Notes: a model not told the origin generated them from the letters alone. DNA of 64,000 bases from Rhea pennata (GCF_028389875.1 NC_084663.1:213559876-213623875), one strand, 5' to 3'. Positions 47,670 to 61,430 are shown, counted from the first letter of the stretch. Program-made: numbers and translations.

Positions 47670-49494
47670 CATCCTGTAATCCCCTCTTCTGGAGCCTCTT
47701 GAACGCTAACAACAACAAAAATGCACTGTGTTGAAATTGTCGCCTGAGGAAACATGAAATATCACACAAGGTCCTCAGAGAGCCTGATGGAAAATGTGGC
47801 CGTGGGTTCCTCCCTCCACCCTTGTCTTCAGCCCAGTCACATTTTGTCAGCAGATAATTGCTGCAAGCTCCAAGTGATTCACTTCAGAATAGCTGTTTTG
47901 GAGAAAATGAAGCGTGCTACCTTTCTGCACTGCTCACCTTCTCCAGGGTGTAGAGAGATTATCTTGCTGGTAGCCTCTCTCAAAGAGCTCATTAATGTCA
48001 CAAGAGGGATTTTCTGCTATAATAATGCTGGTTTTGTTTCAAGTCCACTTGTATCCGATTCTTAATGTTTTACTTCAGATCAGGTGCTGGAACTGTTTGA
48101 TGTGGTGCCAACCACAAACCAAAATGTATTCTGCAGAGGGAAGGGCCGGAAAGGATAAATCCTGCTCTGAGATGAACGTCATGAATGGAAATCTCAAACC
48201 TAAATGGCTTGGAAAAAAAGATGGATTTAAATATTATGCTTGGCCCTGAGGCATCAAAATAAAGTCCTGAAACCAAACAACTCCTTCCACACACTTCATC
48301 CTCCTTCTCTTGGAGTAGCTCTAGTGTTGCACTGTACACTCTTGCTCTGAGAGCAGAAGGGCAGGAGAACAGGGTGGTTAAGGTCAGGCTGCTATCTCAG
48401 CTGTTGATGGCCAGGAAATGAGCTTCAGTTCATGACCAGTTGAGAAATTGTGTGTGCAGAAGGGAAGTCCTGAATTTCTCTCTGACACAGGCAACGATCC
48501 TCAAGATGCCCTCAGCCCCCTCAGACAAGGGGACTGTTTTTCAGGGGAGACCTTAGGATTTCTCCAAGTTCTGTCCTCACCGGAGTGTGGTGTACAACCT
48601 GTGGCTGGTATTCTGCCATGGCTGAAGGTTATGATTGAAGTTGAAATTCATCTCATTCACAAGCTTGACTGAGCTTTCAGAGATCAACCCACTCCAGCAA
48701 GCTTGCTCCTCTTTCAGCTAGTTAGTCTGGGTCAGTAGTTCAGCCACTAGGTGAGACCTCAGACTGATGGACTTGATGGTGTCAAGGGTTTGACCTCTTT
48801 GCTCTGAAACATGGTTTATGAAACCGTTTGCTTATGGAGTAGCTCTTGGATTTAGTAACTTGAACTAACATGCTTCTACAGGCTCTTCACATTCACACTC
48901 CCTTGGCTTCTATATTTTTAACGAGCTCTTGACATTTTTACTCTCTCACTCTGCTGCAGGGATGAGCCTGTGATCCACAGTTTGCACACTCTGCTGCTAA
49001 CGGGACCAATTTCCAGGTGTCCTGCAGATAAAGTGGTGTAACAGCAGTAGGATCCACATCCATATTGCCCCCCGGCCCAGAGCCTTCAGCACGTGTGACT
49101 TGTAAAGCGTATTGTACATTTCCAGGGCTACATAAACAGCAGCCAGCAGCTGCCAGAGAAGCAGAGATGAATGATGTCTCTCCCCTCCTGCTATCTTCCC
49201 CTCGGGGTTGCAAGCTGATTGATAAACCACCAATATACAAGGATAAGCATTTATAGCACAATTTCTCTTAATCACCTTGGATAATGGGTAATGTTGGTTT
49301 TCACTTGAGTGGTTTTTTTAAGAGGACATTATTCTGTTCTGCTGCTACCCCACTGTTTATAGCAGCTTTTGCCAAGGGGGTGCAGAATTGCTGCCTAAGC
49401 CACTCCTCTAGGCTTTGTAGATGTTTGTCTGACCAAAACCCCACTTGGGAGAGGAAGAAAGGAGGAGAGAAAAATAGCCCATTTTGACTACTAT
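47670..49494. other. Non-coding stretch, partly conserved-looking
   Basis: No gene supported. The parts 47700-48060 and 49080-49270 lack repeats and carry E-box and homeodomain-type words (CACGTG at 49092, 'gattgataaacc'). They could be regulatory, with no direct evidence. Confidence 0.5.
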
Positions 49495-49673
49495 CATAGA
49501 ATCATAGAATCAGTAAGGTGGGAAGGGACCTCTGGAGACCATCTAGTCCAACCTTTCTGCTCAGCAGGGTCACCTAGAGCATGTTAGACAGGGTTGCCTC
49601 CAGGCAGGCCTTGAAGATCTCCAGAGAAGGAGACTCCACAACCTCTCTGTTCCTGTGCTCTGTCACTCTCACA
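49495..49673 (-). mobile_element. CR1 LINE 3' fragment
   Basis: The 3' tail begins at 49495 (catagaatcatagaatcag) and runs through 'ggaagggacctctggag', 'catctagtccaacc', 'cacctagagcatgttagacaggg' and 'ctccacaacctctctg'. It is 5'-truncated in the 'gtcactctcaca' block. It is close to the 60.8 kb element in sequence but lacks nine bases after 'cctctctg'. Only the untranslated 3' end and the last few codons are present. Confidence 0.93.
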
Positions 49674-49932
49674 CATACAGGTTCATCAGCAGGTGACTTT
49701 CAAAGACCTAACATGGTCTCACCCAGCATTTGAAGATGTAAGGTGGTGTCCTCCAGCTCCCTCTGTAGTCAACATGCTACTCCAGTAGCTTGACACAGAA
49801 CTGTAGTGCTGGAGATATGTGACTACCAGCAGACAGCATTTTGGGGTGTTTTGCCAGACATGGGCCAGAAATGGACTTGCAACAGAACTCCATGGTCCTG
49901 CCAAGGGAACCAGTTCTCAGGGTCTCTACTTC

Positions 49933-50041
49933 ACAGAATCATAGAATCAGTAAGGTTGGGAGGGACCTCTGGAGATCATCTAGTCCAACCTTCCCACTCA
50001 GCAGGGTCACCTAGAGCATGTTAGACAGGTTGCATCCAGGG
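49933..50041 (-). mobile_element. CR1 LINE 3' fragment, very short
   Basis: About 109 bp of CR1 3' end: tail 'cagaatcatagaatcag', 'ggttgggagggacctctggag', 'catctagtccaacc', 'cacctagagcatgttagac', truncated at 'gcatccagg'. The six bases tacttc occur immediately left (49927-49932) and right (50042-50047). This is a possible short target-site duplication that would fix both ends. Confidence 0.92.
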
Positions 50042-50047
50042 TACTTC

Positions 50048-53000
50048 TCTGTTCATCTACCTGAACCTGAAATCCCTCTTCACTCTCTGCTTCTTTGTGG
50101 CTGCCTCACAGAGGATGAGTTGTGAGAAGGAGGTCAGAGAAATACTATGTGTGCATATGTAATCAGGTATGCATTTAATGGTGGAGGACAGATGAAAAAG
50201 GGTCCTTGAAGTCCAGTTAGCACAGGTTTGCTCTTATGAGACTTTCTCTCTCTCCTCCCCTCCCACAGCACTCATCTCATGTTGCCTGCACGACCTTGGA
50301 GACCTTTCTTCTACACAGCAGATTGGCCCTATCTGCCTGCCAGCACCATCTGGCTTGTGACCTCTTTGAGCAGGGGAGAGGCCATGGGAGAACCAAATAG
50401 TGGCATTTCAGGTCTTTCTCTCCTCCCATCTGCTCCATATTTCCATATTTCCAACAGTGGCTGAGGTGAGAGGGCTGTTGTCAGCTCCTGAGAGCTGCTG
50501 CCTCTACCTCTGAAGGGCAGGCAGAAATGCTGATGGGTTAGCAGTTGCTCCAGTGCTGCAAATAAGAGAAAACAAGATTCTTTGCAGAGGCTTTTAGTGC
50601 CTTCTGCTGGAAGGAAACCTGGCAAAAACCTAGGTGCTGCACTAGGAAGACAAGATTTCAGATTTTTCTAAGCATATTCCAAAGGACTGGGACTTGAAAC
50701 GAGGTATGTTGGCAGCAGGGAGAGAAGAATGATTTTCTTGGAAATGACGTGCTTCCCCACTGTGAGTAATGCCCTATAAAACACGACTGTGAGGCTGCTA
50801 TAGGTGGGAGAATCCCCTGGGCAGCTTTCGAACACATTCTCTAACCTCTTTCTATAGGGCCTCAGATTAAACTTCTGGTAGCTCTCCCATTGCCTTCCTT
50901 TAATTAAAAGTGAATGCCTTTCCTGGGAAAGCCTGTGCTTTAGCCACTGCGGAGCTGTTGGGAAGAAGATCTGTCATTTCCATTCCTGGAGCACAAGTGC
51001 CAACTTTCCAGGTGCCCTTTTCCCACAGAGCTAGGACAGCCACCTTTCTGTGGGTGCTGCAGGCTTCCCAGCTGGAGACACAGCAGCAGCTCCTTCCACG
51101 GGCTCTCGGCTGCTGCCCATCTTCTCTGAAATCCACCGTGCCCAGTCTGTGTGTTTCTGTGGCACATTTGCCTCCATGCTGCCTTTCACAGTGATGACCT
51201 CCCCCAGCCAAACTGTAAAGCCACCTCATGCATGAACAGACTTGTTCTGTCCCCGCTTTGGCATCGTTCTGTCCCCTTGACCATCCATGCTCAGCATGGT
51301 GAGCTTTCTGGAAAAGAAGGTGGTTTAGCACACTGCAAACAAGCAATAGCAAGGAGTCCAGTGTTGATCTCCTGCTTGAACCTCCCCTCCCCTGCCCCGG
51401 GGCTGGGGAGGGTGCTCCGTGCACAGGACCTACTATACCTGCTGCTTCTGAGGAGGTCCAGTTGTGCCAGCTGCAGCATTCATGTGACACGGATGGGAGT
51501 CTGAAATACTCCAGCAGTGGGAAGCCACAGTCACAACGCTTGGCACAGTGGGTGTGTATTTACAGTGTAAAAGCCCCCTGCCACAAAAAGAGGAGAGGAA
51601 TAATTACCAGCAGGCTTTACAGTCTCTTTGCTGCTGGGGGCCCTCTATAATCTGAAAGTGAATCCCTTCAGACTAGGTGACACTTCACTTTTCTCCTGTG
51701 TCCTATGTGCTTTTTTAGGAGCCAGATGAAAGATCCACTTCAGCATGCAGACAGGCACAGAAAGCCTGGCCCACCCAGCTCAGCAGGGATTGTAACACGG
51801 GCTCACTTCATGGGCAAGGGCAGCTTGTTTGCTGAGGGGAGCAAAGCTGGCATCTTCTTCAAATGGATTCCACTCACTCCAGCCTTTTTTTAATACCCAC
51901 TCTGAGCTCTGAAGAAGTTTAAAAATCTTTGGACGTTTTTCTGAAATGACACACTAGCAAAGCAGGCTCCCAGCTCCCGTCCAAGAGCAAAGGGACGTTC
52001 AGACAGTGTGGGTTTGTTTCATTTCAAGGATATGTGCCTGGATTACACCCAAGTGAGACAAAAACAAATATGCAAAGTGCATCAGGACAGAAACAAGAGC
52101 GTCAATGGGTCATGGCTTTCCCCACACTAAATGGTCCAAAGATCTAAGACATCCCTAAGATTAGCCTGCAAGGAACAGTCATAGTTCATGAAAGCCCCCC
52201 TTCTCCACCCCCATCTCAAATACTTGATGACTCTGGCTCTTCCAAAACTATCCCGTTCACAGACTGCCAGCTAGTTTGGACAAAAAGCTCCATGAAATTT
52301 TGACAGAACAAAGTATCTGCAGTTTTTAAGCTTTCTGCTGAGAGTTTGAGCTGAATGTTTACTGTGAATGAAAAGGAGACGATTCGGACAAATGCATGTT
52401 TGCATCCTTCAGTACACGTTATGCAGCACTAATGAAGATAAGGCAGAGACTTGAGGTCACAAGAGTGATAGTGAGGGCTGATTCTCTTCCTTCCTGGCTA
52501 CCTGCTCCCCAAATCCCTTGTGGAATTCCCCTCTGCTCCATCAAACCCTTCTTACCCCCTTTCTCCCTCCCTCTCTTCATGTGGTTTCTAGGAAAAAATA
52601 TACATTTGCCAGGAAGGGGACATCTGAGAGGGATTTGGAAAGAGAGCAAGGCCACCACAGCACTGCAGGAATAGCCCTCCTCTGGAGAATGGAGACTCAG
52701 TGAGCAAGAGCTTTGCCAAGTCAAATGGATACAGGAAGAAAAGCATCCTCTTTTGAGAGAGAGAATCAGATCAGAGAAAAATAGTAAATTATGCTGAAAG
52801 GACACCTGCTCCATTCCTCTGGCCCATGGTAGGATCAGCTCTCCATTAGCCATTCCTGGAAGATGCCTCTCTGTCCTTAAAACATCAAAGGAGAGAGACG
52901 TTTTCTCTGTCATCCACCAGTCTGCTCCCTGAAACTTTTTTTAACTGGAGTTTTAACCCTACAACAGGGATAGAGCTGCTTGCATGCTTCCCCTTGTGAA

Positions 53001-56000
53001 GGAGAGGAAGGGGGGGGAGGATGTCAAGGTGCAGCGAGACAGAGAGAAAGGGGAGTAAAGGTTGGGGGAGCTGAGCCACAGCTTCCAGAGGTGACCCTGA
53101 GTCAACAGAGCAACTCTTGCTGATAGGCTTTGGGCTGGGATGTCAAAGAAAGGAAGCCCCAGGCCTTCCTAAAATGTGTCAAGAGGTTTGTGCAGACCGG
53201 AGTATTACCTTGGTTGCAAAACAGAACTGGGCTGAGTCCTGGGCAACGAGGAGCTGCAGAGCTGGGCAATAGGGGCTGAAGGGGCAGCTCAGAAGTGTCA
53301 ACTCAGACACTATGTATTGTCAGAACCCTGTTTTGCTCCTAGGACATCCTTTTTTCCTTCCAGAGAAATTACTGGAGCATTAGGAGACTACATCACACAG
53401 TCTTGCTCACTCTAGCCACATAATGCAGTAGAAATACAGCTCAATGCAGTTTTAGCAACTTGCTTTACCTGTGGTCTAGTAGAAAGGATCTATATACCCC
53501 TGCCAAGATGAGCAGGTTTGTGAGTCTCAGTAGGGTCATTCATGGGAGGGGAAGGAGTGGAAGGAAAAAGTGGACCTATGGACCTCACAGATCTGCAGTC
53601 AGTGCAAATGCTCCAGGGTGGGTGTTGGGGGGAAGAGGGACAGCCTGTTTGCTCTCAGGGCACTGTCAAATGTGCAGTCCATGTGGCAGTAAAGCCTCTA
53701 GTGGGTTGTTTTTCCCTCTGCCCTGGGAGAAAAGTTATGGAGAAACTGTGAGATGATCAGACAAGTCTGTGTGGTTGCGCTCTCCAGTGAGCCTAGCTGA
53801 GATGGCATGGAGGAGGTGAACTGCACCAGCCCAAGCCTGGTCTCACTGTGATGGTCTCACCATGAAAGCATGGACTCCTGCGACCTCCCTATGTGGTAAA
53901 ACTACAGGCCACATCTACAGTATGTGGCAGATGCAGCTCAGCCTTTTGAGAAAAGTCCTTTGTAGGCAATTAAACCTTGCCAAGCTTGTCCACCTCATGC
54001 TACATGCTTATGCCTGATATTGCCCTGAGCTATTCTAGGAGGAGCTGGCAAACTTGGCCAGGCAAAAGGAGAAATCCTAGCCCTTCAAATATCAGTGGGA
54101 ATTTTGCCATCATTTTTGACAGGGCCAAAACTTTCTTCTATACATAGAATCAGATGTGCATCTTACATATTTGACCCCACAAACCTCTTGCTCCTTGCCC
54201 TAAGCTATTTGCAGGTTGAGGGAAAGCTGAAGCTTGCATCTCTCCTCTTTAACTTCTATGCTGGAAAGTCATAAAACCCAGGTCTGAGATGGCTTGGCTT
54301 TTGTGTTTTATTCTCAGACCCTTTAGCTGCTCAGCTTGGAGAGAGTGTGAAAGGATTGTATAAATCAGCAGTTGCTCTAATATCACAGAAGTTTAGCTCC
54401 TGTTCCATCTCTGCTGGAAGGAAAAACCTCATGCCTGCAGAAGTCCTGAAACAGCAGATTTCATAACTGGAAGTCTGCAGAGGCTATAAATGGAAATTTG
54501 TTGAAAAAGTTAGCCAGAAGGAAAAGACTGCTTGTATAGCTGATAAATATGCCATCTGTGAGCGTGTAAATCATCCCTCCAAGGCATGACTCTATAGAAA
54601 GCTTGTAACACTTTTAAATGCACATACCAGTTATGCTTTCCAAAGGGCAAATTTGTTAATGGTTATGGGGACGTGTTTGCTTCTGCTGTGGTTGTGTTCC
54701 CTGGCTACTCTTTGCCAGGAAGTAGATTACTCTGGTTGTCTCAGGATGGTATGTGGAGATCCTTCATTCCATTTTTAGTGAGATGTCCCCCAATTATATC
54801 CCACTCATATGGTTTGGATGTGATATTCAGCACATGCCTGCTGTGTGAGGAGGCTGAGTGTTTCCATGCCCTCCAAAAAGAAAGGTTAATTGCTTTTCTG
54901 TGCCACGGATGCTCAGTGTTGGATCTGGGTACCTAGACCTACAGAACAGAGGTTCACCAAGACCCTTCACTTCCAGAATCTGTCTCTACACTACAACCTT
55001 TAGATGGCAAGACTGTGGCACTCAGAGAGATGCAAGGTGCACCACCTTCCTCCTCTCTGCCCTACCTTGCTACTCACAGTTATTGCTCCCTGCATGTGGT
55101 GTGGTGGAAAAGTATGTGTCTGCCCTGAGGGTTTCATGGTTTATGGCTCAATATGTTAATGTGAATGCATATTCGTGGATGTTTCCATGAGCAGAGCTGG
55201 CTGCAGTTTGCAGTAGCGAAGAAGCAGACATGCGTCTGTTCCTGCCAGCCTGCTGCAGGAGAAGGAGCCTCCAGCAGGGAAATGGAGACAAGCATGGACA
55301 GATAACACATCACAGCTGCCAGCTTCACTGCCGTTGACAGGTGGGGAACCCTACACTGTAGCTGCTTTATGAGCAGTTATCCCTGTGAGTTACCATTGCT
55401 ACCACAGTAGCGCAAGCAAGAAACCAATGGGAATCAATGCACTGAGAAAAAAAGTTTCTCTTAGTTATCATCAAGTTATGTCTAGAGTATTATTTGCTGG
55501 CTTTCCCACCAACTAACGTCATTAAAGGCATTACCCTCTTGTCAAAAGCTGAATCCTGTCCCTTCATTCTCCTTAGACCAGAGACTCCTGTCTCCCCGCA
55601 TGAGACTTGCAAGATGGAGCATCTGCTCTTTGCTGTTGTCTTTGCCCAGGCTGCAGCTTCTTCTGATGTTTCCCTGCTTACTTTACCAACCTCTATAATA
55701 ATGTCCATTTTTCCCCTTAGTTTGCAACACCTCTCAGTTTAGCAAGACCTAGAAAGGAAATTAAAAGCCTGCTCTGCCAATCTCAACCTTTGCAGGTCAG
55801 TGACAAGCAGGTTGTGTAAGCCTCAGGTTCACCCTCCAGGCACACGTGATTGTTATGTCTCTCATTAGCCTTGCTTTCTCTTACACTGAAAGGCTTTGGT
55901 CATGGCCTAAGCACAGGTCTTACCCTATGCTGTCCTCTCCTCTCACACATGGGTTGCATTTATCCCTCAAGCAGCTCCCCTCATCTCACTTGCCTTAAAC

Positions 56001-56489
56001 CACAACAGCTCATTTCTCATTAAAAACTCATATGTGCACCCAGCATCATAAACCTGCTTCCCCCAGCTCATGGTGCCTTAGGGCTCTCCCAGCATCGGGG
56101 AACTGCAGTGCAAGAGGAGAGCAGAGCAAGGATAAACTGATCTCTTAAATGCAAAGCCAAGGTGAGTCTCTGTCTTATACCCTCCTCCACATGCCCCACA
56201 AACTCCCTCACCCCCAGCTAGGCTTGGATCAGAAACACAGCACATCTTCTACTCATTTCCAAGAGACAGACACTAACTCAGTCCCAGACACCTGCAGAGG
56301 AGAGGAGATTAACATAGCTCAGCTGTGGCAAACTGCAAGCTTGTTCCACAACATGGATAGAGTCCCCCCCAGGACTAGAGCAGAAAACAGAGCAGTGTGT
56401 CATTTTAGAGTATTTATAGCTAGGTTGAACTTACCCTGCAGCCCCTGTGACACTTCCCCACTCTTCTCATCCGCCCGCTGCTAATTCTT
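50048..56489. other. Non-coding stretch, no supported gene
   Basis: About 6.4 kb with no recognisable gene or repeat. The two largest frames, 50900-51490 (- strand, 196 codons) and 52419-52913 (- strand, 164 codons), overlap frames on the other strand and show no domain. They are rich in Ser, Cys and Gly, as random GC-rich DNA gives. Confidence 0.6.
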
Positions 56490-57320
56490 AAATTTGAAAC
56501 AGTTGTTGTGCGTTGTTTTACGGCTATGGAGGGATAGCCAGCCGTCGTCCCTTATCAGTGTAAAATGGGGAGCTGTCAAGCGAGAGGAAATGCATGAGGA
56601 GTTAGATTGAAGGTTTTCATTTCTTCCGAGCTCCCGGTCTCCCCCAGCCTGGCTTGGTGCGTAAGAGGAGACACCGGGAATAAAGCGCAGTTGGACGTTA
56701 TCAGAGTGAATCCCGGGAGGACTTTCTGGTCCATTGAGCCTGGTAAGCAGTGACGTCATTTCCATTAATGTCAGCTCTGTGGAGCTACAATTCATCAAGC
56801 ACCTCGCTTGGAAAGTCGCAGGATCCTTTGCAAAACAAAGCTGGAGGAAGTGCCTGAACCGTAACTGTAAACAATATAAATTACTGCGAGTGTATCTTTA
56901 TGATCTATATCTAATGCAAATGCTGCCTGTCTCCAAGGTAGTAAAACATCACCCCAAGAGGAAATAATAGCAATTATCTTATATTACACAGAAACAGTGT
57001 TTCTGTTAAAGTTTAATATTGAAGGAACTATACAAAGCATGTGAGTATTTATAAACCAGAACGTTTAGCATTTATATGAGACACTTCCAAACATTAACCA
57101 GTCAATCCTCAGCACTCCAAAAGGGCTTAATTGAGTGGTAAATAAGGAGCGTTATCTTTATACCTTTGAGGGTAGCTGCAAAGGTATCATTATTTTTAGC
57201 AAAGAAGCTGGATCTCAGGGGCTCTATGCTCATACTATGAGATACATAAAATGAGTCAGCTGCTGGGATGTATAGATACACCTGTATGAATCTGTTTGTT
57301 TAATTAATATAACCAAAGTG
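56490..57320. promoter_or_regulatory. Candidate conserved regulatory block with palindromic CRE
   Basis: A repeat-free segment with mildly raised CpG in its first 400 bp, for example around 56500-56880. It contains the perfect cAMP-response element TGACGTCA at 56751-56758, a CCCGGG site at 56712-56717, and an AT-rich second half with 'ttaattgagtgg', 'ggagcgttatctttatac' and repeated 'aggtat' words. The mixture resembles a deeply conserved vertebrate enhancer, but conservation is not shown here. The frame 56481-56798 (- strand, 105 codons) is unrecognised. Confidence 0.38.
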
Positions 57321-60300
57321 CTAACAATATGAATGCAACATGATGTGTAGATGTGTGAAGAAGCAAAAGAGACATTAGCTAATGGATGATCTTTAGACAT
57401 ACAGAAGTTTGCGTTGTGTGTTCATACATACATGCAGGTACTAAGAAACTGGATATCAGCCTTGTCATTTCTCGTATCCCATTAGGGAGGCCTGAAATTA
57501 CCCTTTCTGAGTAAGTCTGTAAATTTAGGAGAAAACACTAACTTTTCCTTATGTCAGAAGCCTAGATGCAATGTCAGAGCCATTACCACAGAGAAAGCAT
57601 AGAAGCAAAGCTGACTCCAGAAAATAAATAAGCGTAACTGTTTTGAATTCCTTGAGTCAAATAAATCTCCTTTGCAGTTCTCCTGAAAATTACCAAGAAT
57701 GACCTAGAGCCTTTCTCTCTGTAACAGATGCTGGGGTCTCCTTATTAATTGCACTGCCAGCATCAAACCTCTTCGCTATTGAGTAGTCTTAACTCATTGC
57801 TCAGATGCTGCTCAGAGTCTTCTGTCACTCATAGCTGGGGGAAAGGAAAAGGCACAGAGGTCGAGGTTGTCTAGAAGACACTGTTCGACAGTTCCTGACC
57901 TCTGTCACTTGCTCTGAATTGCAGTTTGTGGACTAGCAGGGCATTGAAGACCTCTGATACAGCACCAGAGATGTTTCTCTCTGAGGGTCCCACTGGGCAG
58001 CAAAGCCTTTCCTGTGAAGGTAAGTGGGGAAACTCGCACACATTTAGCCGTGTGCTTCTAAAAGGTGTCAGACAGAGTCCTCCAATGAGATGGGGGAGCA
58101 GTTTCTAAGCACTTTTGGGAAAAGAACTGGGAAAGCAAAGAATGATGAAGATGTTAAAGAGAAGCAGAGACAAACTGAGCAAGCTGTGAGCACAGTTAGG
58201 CTTTTGCTTTGGAAGACAAAATGCCCTCAGCTCATCCTTCTCCGTTCAGGTACTTGAAGAAATGCAGTCCATCTTCATGTACAGAGGAGCAGGAATGACA
58301 GATCCTTAGATGAGAATAAATTTATGCATGAACTCCATATTGATTTCAAAGGTTCCCCCCATTTTTTTTTCTCCCCATCTGTATCCTTATTTCAGCCTCT
58401 CTCTGTAAATGCTGTGTTTTAGAAAGGTTGCAGCTTCAAACGCCCGAAACCCATCAAGAGATGTAGGGGAGAAGTGTTGCTACGTGAGACAGTCCTGGTC
58501 TGGAAAGAAGATGAAAAGTCGAAATTGAGGTAGATAAGAATTGGAGCTAATGGAGGAGATAGGGGAGAAGGGAGTAAGAAAAACCAGAAAAAGGGGAGAG
58601 AACAATTAACCTATGATCATAACATTGTCCAGTTTGGTGGAAAGCCAGATGTAAGCATCCCTCATGGCTCTACATCCCACTTTGCAGAGCAAGTCTTGAA
58701 GACAAGGACAGGGTTTGGAAGGACAAGTTTTACTCATGTGTTTAAGGTTTGCACAATCTATCTTTGGATTTAAAAAACAAAACAAGAAAAACAACAAAAA
58801 TGAAGAATGCTTGACTAATTAAGACCCAATTAGTTTACCCTGGCAAGCTCCTACTCCCAGAAAGAGCTGAACTGACTTCTCTACAATTACTCACATCAGG
58901 AAGTACTACAAAAGTACAGTTTGGCCTGAAAAGAGCTAATAAGCACATAGATAAAATCTTATTTTAAAAGCATCAACAAAGAACATGTGATTTATATCTC
59001 AGTTGGTGATTTCATATGTTTTGTAGAGTTTCTCCAAAATACATTAGAATTCATAATTCATTTTTACAATGCATTAAATTAAAATAATAAATGTCAGGAA
59101 GTTTTTCAAGAGAATGAAAATTCTGTAAGCAAGGCTGGAGGATCAAAAGAGATTTTGACAGAGAGAGACTCCTGTTGACTTGAGGGGGCTTGGATCAGGC
59201 CCGGCATTGGCAACCGGATGGATGAAAGTTAATAAAAACATGCTTGCTAGACATGCTGGAGCTTGAGTAAGTTGGAGCATACTGGGAGCTAACTGCAGTG
59301 TCTCAGGCCCCCAGTGTAATCCGCGGGAGTTGTGTGTTGGCTGGACCGTTGCTGCTGCGCGTGGTGGAATCCCATTGCTCATCTAGACAGTTACAACTAC
59401 AGATGAGTCAAGACAAAAGAAGTGATACTGGAGGCGGAGGAGAGAGTGAGGATTAGAGCACTAGAGGAAAAACAATGTTCATAGGGAGAAAGCATTCCAA
59501 AATCTACACTTTCGCATGGAAAAGGCTTCAGTTAAAAGGCTGTATATCATTTCCGGAGTTTTTGGTTTCCTTCATGTGAAAAAAGTTATTATCTCTGTGT
59601 ATTTCAATTCTTTTTCTTAGTGCAGGAATATATTGCATGCTTCTCAGCCAAGATAACATTTCATAATTTTTCATGCATGTTAAAAAACCATAGGATAAAG
59701 CCAAACTAGTAACTCTGCTTGCCTTGTCCTTAGCACAGATGCCACAGAGATTTACAGAACCCAGTAGCTACCATTCTGAGTTGGACGATGTTGCCTCTGT
59801 CTCCCTGCACCTAAATGAGGTGTGGATCTGCTGCAAAATGCCAGTTGTGTTGATAGACAGCTAATGTTTCTGCTGTCCTGGGATTGATGGGTAGTTACAC
59901 CGTTAAGCATAGGATGAACTTGACCTCTTGAGGTCTAACCCAGATGTATCACTGCCTGTCCTGTCATACTGCTCTATAACCAATGAAAAGCAACTTACAT
60001 ATCCATTAAATAGATGTCCTATTTAGTGCTATTTAGGCAAGATATCAGTTCTGTTCTGCTTGGTGAGTTCATGAGACTCAAGCTTCTTTTGCCACTTCTT
60101 TTTCAATATATTCATTTTTTTATTGCTCATAAATGTGTGATGCACTCATTAAATTCAAGAACCATTCTAGCACCCCCCCACCCACCCCCCAAGCACAGTC
60201 AATCAGTAGCTCTACCTTTAAGAAACACAAGTGAAGGAACATTGCTGCAGCATCACACCCAGGGTCTCTCAGTCTTTGGGAAAGGTCAGCTTCATCTTTG

Positions 60301-60591
60301 GACCACAGCTCTGTACAGTGCCTATGTGTCTTTAGACCTTTGAAACTTGCTGCACTGGTGAATGAAAATACAAAGTTTCTACATACATGGAACATCTGAA
60401 AGGCTTGGTTTGCACTTTTAATGCAACTGCCATTTTTCCTGATTCTGCAAGATGGAGGACAACTTCTCGAAAGTTAGGAGGACTGGGTTCAGAAATGAGC
60501 TCTGGTTCTATGACTTTCCAACTTTGCCTAGAAAAAAGGTTTGTGGCTGGGTTCTGGTGCACAGTGGGAAGAAGAAAATTCAGATTCTGAA
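57321..60591. other. Non-coding stretch, no supported gene
   Basis: No gene supported. The motif at 59169-59210 ('gttgacttgagggggcttgg', 'atcaggcccgg') resembles the one at 34.08 kb and may be an ancient repeat piece. A C-rich tract lies at 60171-60192. Confidence 0.6.
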
Positions 60592-60795
60592 AATCACAGA
60601 ATAATTGATGCTGGAGAGAATCACTGGGAAGTTCTCTGGTCCAGCCTCTCTGGAAAGGAGTTCTAAACAGATCAGGCTGCTTGGGGTTGTCTCCAGGTGA
60701 GCTCTGCTTGTCTAGGAGGATGGAGATTCCACAACCTCTATGGGCCCCTGACTTGACTGCCTTTTTCCCCCTTCTGTTGAGTCAGAATTTCCCTT
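60592..60795 (-). mobile_element. Older CR1, left part, split by a younger insertion
   Basis: A diverged CR1 3' end on the minus strand. Blocks: tail 'aaatcacagaataattg', 'ctggtccagcctctctgg', 'gatcaggctgcttgggg', 'ggatggagattccacaacctctatgg', 'cttctgttgagtcagaatttccctt'. It stops exactly where the young CR1 tail begins at 60796. Matching older CR1 sequence appears to resume after 61505, so this is a nested insertion. About 150-200 bp of the older copy seems missing at the junction. Confidence 0.78.
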
Positions 60796-61430
60796 CATAG
60801 AATCAAAGAGTCATAGAATCAGTAAGGTTGGAAGGGACCTCTGGAGATCATCTAGGCCAACCTCCCTGCTCAGCAGGGTCACCTAGAGCATGTTAGACAG
60901 GGTTGCATCCAGGTGGGCCTTGAAGATCTCCAGAGGAGTAGACTCCACAACCTCTCTGGGCAACCTGGTCCAGTGCTCCGTCACTCTCACAGGGAAGAAA
61001 TTCCCTCTCACAGTCAGGCAGAACTTCCTGTGCTTCAATTTCTGCCCATTGCCTCTTGTCCTGTCACATGGGACAACTGAAAAGAGTTTGTCTCCGTCTC
61101 CTTGACACCCTCCCTTCAGGTACTTGTACACATTGAGAAGATCCCCCCTCAGGCTTCTCTTCCCCAGGCTGAACAGTCCCAGCTCTCGCAGCTGTTCCTC
61201 ACAGGGCAGGTGCTCCAGCCCTCTGATCATCTTTGTAGCCCTACGCTGGACTCTCTCCAGCAGCTCCATGTCTGTCTTGGACTGGGGAGCACAGAACTGG
61301 ACACAGGACTCGAGATGAGGCCTCGCCAGGGCTGAGGAGAGGGGCAGGATCACCTCCCTCGACCTGCTGGCAATGGTTTTCCTAAGGCACCCCAGGAGAC
61401 CATTGGCCTTCTTGGCTGCAAGGGCACAAA
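60796..61430 (-). mobile_element. Young CR1 LINE 3' part, 5'-fused to tRNA-Pro pseudogene
   Basis: A well-preserved CR1 3' end of about 635 bp: tail 'catagaatcaaagagtcatagaatcag', the 3' untranslated region, and about 180 codons of the ORF2 C-terminus without a stop. ORF2 words include [66 protein letters not shown] and [14 protein letters not shown]. The uninterrupted frame shows this copy is younger than the one at 12-14 kb. Its 5' end joins a tRNA-Pro-like sequence within two or three bases (CCC, then TTTGTGCCC). Confidence 0.93.

Noticed and set aside
50900..51490. 196-codon minus-strand open frame
   Set aside because: Low-information Ser/Cys/Gly-rich product, open frames on both strands, and no family resemblance.
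52419..52913. 164-codon minus-strand open frame
   Set aside because: No recognisable domain or splice signals.
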